This document shows positions 9,182-16,203 of a stretch of 64,000 bases of DNA, piece by piece. A program made the translations under genes and the position numbers. The DNA is from Nitrospirota bacterium (GTDB taxonomy: Bacteria; Nitrospirota; Nitrospiria; JACQBW01): assembly GCA_016194305.1 (NCBI GenBank), contig JACQBW010000037.1, positions 24,319 to 88,318 of the forward strand. The letters run 5' to 3'. Positions within the stretch are counted from its first letter, which is position 1; the number at the start of each line of letters is the position of its first letter. The notes beneath the pieces were generated by a model. The model ran no database searches. It had not been told where the DNA came from and worked only from the letters and a program-made list of their open reading frames with translations.

Positions 9182-11970
9182 AAGGGTTATTTGTCTCTCT
9201 CCTATCGGCCTGTCTGGTCTTAAATTCAGTGAATCCTTCATCGGTCTATGGGCTCAAAATTGAAGATGAAAAGCTCAAAAAGATCATTTCGAATATTATG
9301 GTCGGAAATGAAAATTCCTTAACTCAATCGGGTCAGGCTGAGGCACTGAAAGAATATGAATCTTTTCTGTCCCAATTTGATATTTCCAACAACCAGCAGG
9401 CCGAATCGCTACTCCGGTTAGGCCATTTGATTATGGCTATGGAAGAAAATGAAGAAGAACTTCAGAAGATTCCAGTCGTTCCCCTCCGGCATCACAGAGA
9501 TCATACCTATTCCATAGGAATTTATGAAAAACTCCGGGCCAATGCTGCCCTGTATCCCACCAATGACGAACTACTCTATCAACTGGCCCATGGTTATGAC
9601 GAGTCGGATAAAAAGGAACGGTCGCTTTCCCTTCTCAAAGAACTGGCCGACCGCTTTCCAAAGAGCAGTTATTATGCCGAAGCCCGGTTCAGAATCGGGG
9701 AATCGTATTTCAATGAGGGTAAATTTCCGGAAGCTTCGGTTTCGTATCTGAAAGGGCTGGAGTCCAATCCGGCCAATCCGTTAATGGATTTCATTTCTTA
9801 TAAGCTCATCTGGTCTTACTTCAAAATGGGGGACTATCGAAGAACGGTCGATCGGGTCATCTCGTCTTTAAATCGATATTCTGTGCACCAGCCCAATGGG
9901 AAAACGCTTCTCGATATTGAATCACTTTCTGATTCCAGCTGGAATGAGGTCAAAGAACTGATTCATCTGGCAACGCTTTCCATTGATTTCTGGGGTGGCA
10001 CGGATAAAGCAAGGAGCTATTTTGACTTTCATGGACATGTCTCCTTTGAAAACCTGATATATCGGCCCTTGGGCCATCTCTACCTGAATCGAGGAAAGTT
10101 TCAGGAAGCAGCCTATGCTTTTAACACCTTTCTTTCTTTATACCCAACTCATGAAGATGCCCCACTGTTTCAACTGGACCTGATTGAGGCTTACCAGAAA
10201 GGCGAAAAACCCGAATTGGCTAAACAGGCCCGGGAATCACTCATTGAAAACTTCAAACCAGAAACAGCCTGGTGGAAAGCAAACAACCAAACTGCACGGG
10301 AAAAAACCGCTCTCGTTCGAAAGGAAATACTCTTTCAACAGGCTCAGTCCTACCATGGGGAGGCCCAGAAATCAAATAAAAGAGGCGATTATCTAAATGC
10401 CATTACAAGTTATCAGAAATTTTTGTCCAATTTTCCAAAAGAAATGGAGGCTCCCCGAATTCACTTTTTTCTTGGAGAAGCTTTTTTTGAAACAGATCAG
10501 TTTGAACAGGCGGCTTCGGCTTATGAAACATCCGCTTATCAATACCCTTTACACCTGTACAGCCAGGACGCCGGATGGACCGCTCTGATTTCCTACGAAA
10601 AGGCGCTCATTCGGTCTCCCGATTCTTCCAAATCTCTTCAACAATCCCTGTTGAAATCGTGTGAATCTTATCTGAAAAACTTTCCCCATTCTCCAAAACG
10701 ACAGACCGTTTTGTTTAAAGCGATGACCCTGTCGCTACAGACCGGAAATAGCAAAAATGGAAGAGCTTATGCGCAACAGATTCTTGACTCGCCGTTAGAC
10801 ATCGTTTCCGCGGAAATGATTGTTCAGACCCATTTCTTGCTGGCAAAAAACGCCTATGAGAACGGAGAATTCGATCGAGCAGAAGCCGAATTTAAAGAGA
10901 CGGAGTCCTGGAGAAGAAGACCCGGGTATCATGATCCGGATGGTCCGCCTCAAAAGGAAATCATGGAATTTCTCGCTTCAATTCAATATAAGAGAGCAGA
11001 CCTCCTGAAAAACGAACTGAAGTGGAAGGAGGCCGCCAATGCATTCTATCACCTTTACGAGGAGTATCCGGAAAGCGAGTTGGCGGCCGTCTCCCTGATG
11101 AATTCCGGAAGTACGTTTTTGGAATCAAAAGACTATGATTCTGCATTAAACTCCTTCAACAAAGTCACCGTTTCCTATCCAAAATCCTCTTTTTATCAAG
11201 ATGCAGCTTTGGCACTGGCTACGCTTTATGAAAGAAAGGGGAAATGGAACGAAGCCGCATCAGGATATGAACTCCTTCTTTCAAAGACTTCTGAATCCGA
11301 TAAAAAGAACCGGTATTCTGACAAGCTCTATTCTCTTTACTACCGGGATGGCAACTGGCTAAAACTCAATCAGATTCTGAAATCGGCATTTAAAGAATCC
11401 TCTCTGAAAAACTTGAAATATCTCTATTTTTATGGAAAATCAGCCAAAGAATTAAACATGGATGCTGATGTGCTTCTTTCGGCCGATCAGGCGCTGATTC
11501 TCCTCAATCAGAATGAACTGAAAGAACCTGAAGATGAAAAATGGGTGATGAAAGCAATGTTATTGAAAGGTGATATTCTCGCGCGGGAATTTGTCACATT
11601 GATTCTTTCAGATCCCATTGAAAAAAGCCTCCCGCTAAAAAAGGAAAAGCTTAAAGAGACCCTGGACACCTTTAATATCGCCGCCCAATCCGGATACCCG
11701 GACATTGCGCCGGAAGCGCTCTATCATATTGGCAGTCTCTTCGAACAATTCGCAAATGATCTGGTTAGGTCTGAAAGGCCCAAAGAATTGACACCGGAAC
11801 AGAGGGAAATTTATGAAGGCCTTTTGACCAATCAGATCAAACCGTTTTACCAAAAAGCAATCGATGTCTATAAGCAATCCTTGCTCCTGGATAAACAGCT
11901 TGAAAATGAATGGGTTAAGAAAAGCGACGCCCGATACCGTCAGCTGATACTGGAAAATAAAGGGTCATGA
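9178..11970 (+). CDS. Large secreted TPR-repeat protein of the TolQR/AgmX-type operon
   Basis: A 930-residue protein with a signal peptide (about residues 1-25) and tetratricopeptide repeats along almost its whole length. Clear examples are the segments beginning YYAEARFRIGESYFNEG, HFFLGEAFFETDQFEQA and LALATLYERKGKWNEA. It is probably a periplasmic or outer-membrane-facing scaffold. It starts at ATG overlapping the upstream stop by 4 bp, and its own stop overlaps the next gene in the same way. The position between another TPR protein and the TolQ/TolR/TonB genes suggests that it transmits force or forms the outer part of a motor complex. No enzyme motif was seen. Confidence 0.82.
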   Translation: MKGLFVSLLSACLVLNSVNPSSVYGLKIEDEKLKKIISNIMVGNENSLTQSGQAEALKEYESFLSQFDISNNQQAESLLRLGHLIMAMEENEEELQKIPVVPLRHHRDHTYSIGIYEKLRANAALYPTNDELLYQLAHGYDESDKKERSLSLLKELADRFPKSSYYAEARFRIGESYFNEGKFPEASVSYLKGLESNPANPLMDFISYKLIWSYFKMGDYRRTVDRVISSLNRYSVHQPNGKTLLDIESLSDSSWNEVKELIHLATLSIDFWGGTDKARSYFDFHGHVSFENLIYRPLGHLYLNRGKFQEAAYAFNTFLSLYPTHEDAPLFQLDLIEAYQKGEKPELAKQARESLIENFKPETAWWKANNQTAREKTALVRKEILFQQAQSYHGEAQKSNKRGDYLNAITSYQKFLSNFPKEMEAPRIHFFLGEAFFETDQFEQAASAYETSAYQYPLHLYSQDAGWTALISYEKALIRSPDSSKSLQQSLLKSCESYLKNFPHSPKRQTVLFKAMTLSLQTGNSKNGRAYAQQILDSPLDIVSAEMIVQTHFLLAKNAYENGEFDRAEAEFKETESWRRRPGYHDPDGPPQKEIMEFLASIQYKRADLLKNELKWKEAANAFYHLYEEYPESELAAVSLMNSGSTFLESKDYDSALNSFNKVTVSYPKSSFYQDAALALATLYERKGKWNEAASGYELLLSKTSESDKKNRYSDKLYSLYYRDGNWLKLNQILKSAFKESSLKNLKYLYFYGKSAKELNMDADVLLSADQALILLNQNELKEPEDEKWVMKAMLLKGDILAREFVTLILSDPIEKSLPLKKEKLKETLDTFNIAAQSGYPDIAPEALYHIGSLFEQFANDLVRSERPKELTPEQREIYEGLLTNQIKPFYQKAIDVYKQSLLLDKQLENEWVKKSDARYRQLILENKGS

Positions 11971-12248
11971 TGATGAAACAGGTTAAATTCATTTTCGGAG
12001 TTATTCTCCTCATATTCGTTTTCGGATATTCATTCAACCCGGTTCATGCAGAGGAACTCCGCAAGATGTCGAATGATCCGGTCGTGCCGAAATCATCTAC
12101 TTTCAGGGAGTCTGAAATTTTGGGAACACTTGAAAGGCCACAGTTGAATACAGAGCTCCGGTGGAAAGGTCCCTTGATTAATAATTTTAATTCACCGCAA
12201 TCACATCGAACCTTCAAAAAGGAAATATTTCGTCCGGTTCACCCTTAA
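11967..12248 (+). CDS. Small secreted protein of unknown function within the motor operon
   Basis: A 93-residue protein with an N-terminal signal peptide ending near VHA at about residue 28. The mature part of about 65 residues has no recognised domain; a GTLERPQLNTELRWKGP segment is its most distinctive stretch. The start overlaps the previous stop (ATGATGATG). About 50 bp separate it from tolQ, which has its own ribosome site. Its place inside a compact operon argues that it is real and periplasmic, perhaps an adaptor between the TPR proteins and the inner-membrane motor. The function is unknown. Confidence 0.7.
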   Translation: MMMKQVKFIFGVILLIFVFGYSFNPVHAEELRKMSNDPVVPKSSTFRESEILGTLERPQLNTELRWKGPLINNFNSPQSHRTFKKEIFRPVHP

Positions 12249-12298
12249 AAAAATATAAAAATGAGACCCAGCAATTGGCCCTGGAAAGAGGAGTATAA

Positions 12299-12946
12299 AT
12301 GGAAATTATTATTTTTCTGATCGGAAGTTTCAAAGCAGGCGGCATTTTTATGTATGCTATTTTGGCGGTATTGGCTATTGGAACAGCGATTATCATAGAA
12401 AGATTATTATCGCTATTCTACAGGAACCGGGGCGATGGAAAGATTCTCTGGAAAAAGGTAAAAAATCTCGTTGGTAAGGGCCAGCTGAAGGAGGCGCTCG
12501 AACTCTGTGATGGGACCGGAACTTACCTCTCCCATGTTCTTGCCTCAGGAATCCAGAAAAGAATTCAGTCCACATCTGAAAAGGAAATCCAGGGAGCCTT
12601 TGAAGAAACGCTGCTTGAAATTCAGCCTTACCTGGAAAAACGGATTCACTATCTCTATGCGCTATCGAATGTTTCGACACTTCTTGGGCTTCTCGGAACA
12701 GTTACCGGTCTGATTCAATCTTTCACCGCGGTTTCGGCTTCGGACCCGGCTCAAAAGTCGGTTCTCCTGGCAAGTGGCATTTCACTGGCGCTCAATAATA
12801 CCGCGTTCGGACTCCTCATCGCGATTATCCTGATGCTTTCCTACTCCTTTATGCAGTCTAAGAGCGCTACACTTGAAGATGAGATCGATGAATACTCTCT
12901 GAAGCTTCTCCACCTGTTAACCGAATCGAATCCGAAATCCTCATGA
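12299..12946 (+). CDS. TolQ/ExbB/MotA-family proton channel protein
   Basis: A 215-residue inner-membrane protein with three hydrophobic segments (about 15-35, 110-140 and 155-180). The conserved family region LLGLLGTVTGLIQSF lies before the second segment and GISLALNNTAFGLLIAI forms the third. Members form a proton channel with TolR/ExbD and use the proton motive force to move envelope components. GAGGAG lies 5 bp before the ATG. The next gene (tolR-like) starts at ATGA over its stop. It could be called TolQ, ExbB or AglR-like; the neighbours favour a motility or envelope motor over iron uptake. Confidence 0.9.
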   Translation: MEIIIFLIGSFKAGGIFMYAILAVLAIGTAIIIERLLSLFYRNRGDGKILWKKVKNLVGKGQLKEALELCDGTGTYLSHVLASGIQKRIQSTSEKEIQGAFEETLLEIQPYLEKRIHYLYALSNVSTLLGLLGTVTGLIQSFTAVSASDPAQKSVLLASGISLALNNTAFGLLIAIILMLSYSFMQSKSATLEDEIDEYSLKLLHLLTESNPKSS

Positions 12947-13425
12947 ATCTGAACCGGGAAAAACGAAAAAAGAGAAGGGCTCAGGCGGACGAAGCGATTC
13001 ATATCGTCGCCCTCTGGAATTTGATGCTGATCTTGATCCCCTTTCTCCTTCTATCCGCCGCATTTTCAGAGACCGCCATTCTCAATCTCATGATACCCGC
13101 CGTTACCGCCTCTCCCTCCGAACCCAAACCCACCAGTCCTGTAAAAGTCCCCATACAGCTCACGCTCAAAATGGACGGCATGATCCTCGAACAGGGACCT
13201 TCGCAAAGGAACCTGATTCCCCTTCGCGAAGGGCGGTACGATATCACAGCACTTGCAGCATTGCTGGAGGACTTTAAAAGGAAGAACGCAACCGAAGAGA
13301 CGATTATTCTTTCCAGTTCATCGCATGTTTCTTATGAAACGCTGATTCAGGCGATGGACCAATGTCGGAGCGCGGGATTTCCAGAAATCTCGCTTGGGTC
13401 GGACTCCCCCGGAGAAACCCTATGA
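12943..13425 (+). CDS. ExbD/TolR-type biopolymer transport protein, first copy
   Basis: A 160-residue protein with a basic cytoplasmic N-terminus, one membrane segment (about residues 23-48, in VALWNLMLILIPFLLL) and a periplasmic domain. The membrane segment lacks the Asp that conducts protons in ExbD/TolR (the second copy has it in NLTAMVDVFTVLLVF). This copy has Asn at a comparable place (ALWNLMLIL). The periplasmic part contains a DITALAALLEDFKRKN helix and a final SLGSDSPGETL. ATGA overlaps occur on both sides. A stoichiometric partner of TolQ that is not itself proton-conducting is a reasonable reading. Confidence 0.8.
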   Translation: MNLNREKRKKRRAQADEAIHIVALWNLMLILIPFLLLSAAFSETAILNLMIPAVTASPSEPKPTSPVKVPIQLTLKMDGMILEQGPSQRNLIPLREGRYDITALAALLEDFKRKNATEETIILSSSSHVSYETLIQAMDQCRSAGFPEISLGSDSPGETL

Positions 13426-13883
13426 TTCGGAACAAATCGAGGCGTCATCTCGAACCTCCGAGATTAAATCTGACCGCTATGGTGGACGTATTTACCGTTC
13501 TGCTTGTATTCTTGCTAAAAAGCTACTCTGCCGAAGGGACCCTGAATTCTCCTGTTCCTGTCAATCTCCCGATCTCCACGGCGAACTTGTCAGGTGATCT
13601 GAATCTGGTTGTTACCGTGACAGAAAAAGAACTGTTTCTTGACCAAACTAAAATTGTGGATTCCTCGCTTTTTTCTACTGACGTTCCTAACATTCCAAAA
13701 TTAGATGAAGCGGTGGTTTCTCTCATGCATAAAAACAATACGCCTTCCAGTCAAAAACAGGTGACTATTCAAGGCGATAAACGAATCCCATACTACCTCC
13801 TTAGAAAGATCATTTATACTTTTACTCAAAACGGCTTCACAGATATTTCTCTTGCCGTCTATCCGAAAGAGAGCGGGAAATGA
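13422..13883 (+). CDS. ExbD/TolR-type biopolymer transport protein, second copy
   Basis: A 153-residue protein starting at the ATG that overlaps the upstream TGA by 4 bp; a longer in-frame start at 13362 would lie inside the first copy and is rejected. After RLNLTAMVDVFTVLLVF comes the single membrane helix with the conserved Asp, followed by a periplasmic domain with a typical ExbD end (KIIYTFTQNGFTDISLAVYP). It would complete the proton channel with the TolQ-like protein. Two adjacent TolR/ExbD genes next to one TolQ also occur in AglRQS-type motors. Confidence 0.87.
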   Translation: MIRNKSRRHLEPPRLNLTAMVDVFTVLLVFLLKSYSAEGTLNSPVPVNLPISTANLSGDLNLVVTVTEKELFLDQTKIVDSSLFSTDVPNIPKLDEAVVSLMHKNNTPSSQKQVTIQGDKRIPYYLLRKIIYTFTQNGFTDISLAVYPKESGK

Positions 13884-14854
13884 GCAGCAGGGTCGATGTT
13901 CACAAGATTGATGACCGGCTCGAGTTTAATCTGATTCTCGCGGGTACGTCTGCATTCTATCTGGCTTTGATCGTCCTCTTGTCTATACTCCCCTTGAACT
14001 GGAATCACATCCGACCCCAATCGACCCGGCCAGCAAGGAAGATCTCTCTACTCGTTTCTCCGCCCAAGCCTGCTCCCCGGCCGGTTCTTCCGCTACCTAT
14101 TCCAAAACCGGAGAAAAAGAAACCTCCAGTTCCCATTCGTCCTAAAAAGGCCGCAAAGGAACCTTCACCCGTTCCAGAAAGGCCCCCTGAACCAAGCGCC
14201 GAAGAGCTTGAACAAAAAAGGTCAGCAGCCCTTGCCTTGCAAAAAGCCAGGGAGCTTGAAAAAAATAAGGAGATTGCAAACAATAAAATTGCTTCGCTTT
14301 TTGGAAACAGTGCGGAAGATTTGATTCAAAACAAAAATTTGAATGTCATTGCCGCCAAAAATCCTGCGGGTCACACCGGAGTCAAGGAGATCCCTGCGGC
14401 TCCCAAGGGAGAGGATTTGCAGATCCCGATTCAGAATCTGGATACGGATTCGATTCTGAAAGGCCTCCCCGCGGGAAAAGATAACCAGTCAACGGCATTA
14501 TTTGGTGAGCACGAGACGAAACACTTTGGCTCCGGAGGTGGCACGGGGAAAATTGAAAGTATCCGATCTCCTGAAGACTTCGAAAGGTCATTTAAAGCTT
14601 ACGAAGGAAGGTTGAAATCGTTTTATGACAAAACCCTCCAGTCAAAACCGGCTTTAGCGGGAAAGATGTTGGTCAAGATTATTCTTGCCGCCGACGGATC
14701 AGTCATCCGATGCGATATCCTTTCCAGCACACTCAATGACAGAACATTTGAGGAAGAGATCCGGCGGATGATCCAGGAACAATTTCGCTTCTCCAGAATT
14801 GCACAGGGGGAAGAGTCTTACAATCATTCGCTGAAGTTTCACCCGGAGAAATGA
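13880..14854 (+). CDS. TonB-like energy transducer with AgmX/PglI-type C-terminal domain
   Basis: A 324-residue protein. It has a short cytoplasmic N-terminus, one membrane helix (about residues 18-40), a proline- and lysine-rich linker (about 50-115), a charged stretch (about 115-150) and a C-terminal domain from about residue 235. That domain carries YEGRLKSFYDKTLQ, then AGKMLVKIILAADGSV, then DILSSTLNDRTFEEEIRRM. This matches the AgmX/PglI C-terminal pattern known from myxobacterial gliding and TonB-like proteins. It would span the periplasm and couple the TolQR motor to an outer partner. The start overlaps the upstream stop by 4 bp, and its end overlaps the convergent zinc-ribbon gene by 16 bp. 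Confidence 0.85.
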   Translation: MSSRVDVHKIDDRLEFNLILAGTSAFYLALIVLLSILPLNWNHIRPQSTRPARKISLLVSPPKPAPRPVLPLPIPKPEKKKPPVPIRPKKAAKEPSPVPERPPEPSAEELEQKRSAALALQKARELEKNKEIANNKIASLFGNSAEDLIQNKNLNVIAAKNPAGHTGVKEIPAAPKGEDLQIPIQNLDTDSILKGLPAGKDNQSTALFGEHETKHFGSGGGTGKIESIRSPEDFERSFKAYEGRLKSFYDKTLQSKPALAGKMLVKIILAADGSVIRCDILSSTLNDRTFEEEIRRMIQEQFRFSRIAQGEESYNHSLKFHPEK

Positions 14855-15135
14855 ACCGGCAATTCCTCTTCTTCGATGTCGTCACCGGAATGATCTGAGG
14901 ATTCTTCGGGTGCCATGCTGGAAAGGATACGGTCCCACATCTTTTCTTCGGCCTTTTCCTCATCCGATTTTTCCTTTTGTAAAAAGGACCGGTGACCGCA
15001 AAGAAGACACCGCCATGCTTCTTCTGCAAGATCCCATATCAGTCCGAGTGCATCCCGATCGCGGCCGGCCTGACAATGGGGACAAGGAATGCTCAATGAA
15101 TGATGACTCGTGCCGATCGTCTCTTCGTTTAGCAT
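14839..15135 (-). CDS. Small acidic zinc-ribbon protein
   Basis: A 98-residue protein starting at 15135, chosen because AGGAG lies 7 bp before this ATG; a longer start at 15171 lacks such a site. Four cysteines form a zinc ribbon: C18 and C21 in CPHC, C43 and C46 in CLLC. The C-terminal half is strongly acidic and rich in Glu, Asp and Ser. Such proteins may act as RNA or protein adaptors, but no function is recognised. Its end runs 16 bp into the convergent TonB-like gene. Confidence 0.72.
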   Translation of the reverse strand: MLNEETIGTSHHSLSIPCPHCQAGRDRDALGLIWDLAEEAWRCLLCGHRSFLQKEKSDEEKAEEKMWDRILSSMAPEESSDHSGDDIEEEELPVHFSG

Positions 15136-15357
15136 TTCTTTTCTCCTTCCCGCTAAAATGTGAACTTCCAATTCTTCAATTGATTTAGATGGAAGTGTAC
15201 CGGGAAATTGTTAAGAAGAGATAAAAAGGTGGTAAAGATTTTCTAAATTAATCACGGTTCAAGGATGCGAAAACCCTATTCTTTATAAAAAGCGGGACTC
15301 TCCAGACAGGTCAAACGAGGTGACAGACGGTAGCGGACGATCACGCATGGAGGACTC

Positions 15358-16053
15358 TTAATTTGAAAATGCTTCGGAAAACTTGTAGCCCATTCCTCTG
15401 ACAGTCAGGATATATTTCGGAGAAGTATTGTCGTCTTCTATTTTTGATCTCAGATTGGCAACATGTACATCGATGACCCGATCAACAACGCTGACATCTT
15501 CATAAGCATAAATCTTTTGAATCAACTGCTCTCGCGTCAAAACATGTCCGGGTGAACTTGCCAACGCTTGCAAAATCTTGTATTCATATACCGTCAGCGA
15601 AACATCTTTCCCCAATAGCGTCACATTGCACTTGTCAAAATCAATTTCAAGATCGAGGCACTTTAATTTCCTTATGCTCCCCTGGGCTTTCGGAATACTC
15701 CGTCTCAGAATGGCGCGAACCCGGGCAATCAATTCCCGCGGGCTAAACGGTTTGGTCAAATAATCATCTGCCCCGATGGATAAACCCAATATCTTGTCAA
15801 ATTCATCGGCTTTCTGGGTAAGCATTAAAATGGGAATTTCTGAATTCTTACGTATTTGACGACAAACTTCAATTCCATCTATCTTGGGAAGCATCAAATC
15901 GAGAATGATCAATCTCGGATCGTTTTTTTCCGCACTTTGAATGGCCTCTTCACCGTCAGAAGCTCGGATCGTCGCAAAGCCATCGTTTTGAAGTGAATTT
16001 GCAATTAAAGATGAAATTTTAATATCGTCATCGACTATCAATATCGGATTCAT
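15358..16053 (-). CDS. OmpR/PhoB-family response regulator
   Basis: A 231-residue regulator. The receiver carries the acidic pair (ILIVDDD), the phospho-acceptor in LIILDLMLPK and Lys in YLTKPF. The C-terminal winged helix carries LTVYEYKILQALASSPGHVLTREQL and RVIDVHVANLRSKIE, typical of PhoB/OmpR DNA-binding domains. The ATG at 16053 is preferred to a TTG two codons upstream because GGGGG is better spaced to it. The gene lies downstream of the hybrid kinase but is preceded by its own promoter-like region with 11-bp repeats, which it may autoregulate. Confidence 0.92.
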   Translation of the reverse strand: MNPILIVDDDIKISSLIANSLQNDGFATIRASDGEEAIQSAEKNDPRLIILDLMLPKIDGIEVCRQIRKNSEIPILMLTQKADEFDKILGLSIGADDYLTKPFSPRELIARVRAILRRSIPKAQGSIRKLKCLDLEIDFDKCNVTLLGKDVSLTVYEYKILQALASSPGHVLTREQLIQKIYAYEDVSVVDRVIDVHVANLRSKIEDDNTSPKYILTVRGMGYKFSEAFSN

Positions 16054-16138
16054 GAGCAATTACCCCCACTGTTTCAATGAGATTCCAAATCTTTTCATTT
16101 AATACTGTAGGGAGCATATAATGTCGTTATAAGGCGCG

Positions 16139-16188
16139 GATAAAAATAATGTTAAATTTTATAAAGATTATATTAAGAATTGGTAAAG
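16139..16188 (-). promoter_or_regulatory. PhoB-like tandem box and promoter of the response regulator
   Basis: On the plus strand TAAAG (16162), TTAAG (16173) and TAAAG (16184) recur at exact 11-bp spacing, the arrangement bound by PhoB/OmpR regulators. On the minus strand this is followed by a -10-like TTTATC (16144-16139), 86 bp before the regulator ATG. The same array and spacing occur before the 42-residue membrane protein gene (23818-23867). Aligned over 41 bp the two share 32 identical positions. Confidence 0.65.
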
Positions 16189-16203
16189 GGATTCCCCTAA
16201 AGA

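Noticed and set aside
9178..11970. Outer-membrane assembly lipoprotein of the BamD type
   Set aside because: The protein is far longer than BamD, has no lipobox Cys at the signal cleavage site and sits in a TolQR/AgmX operon.
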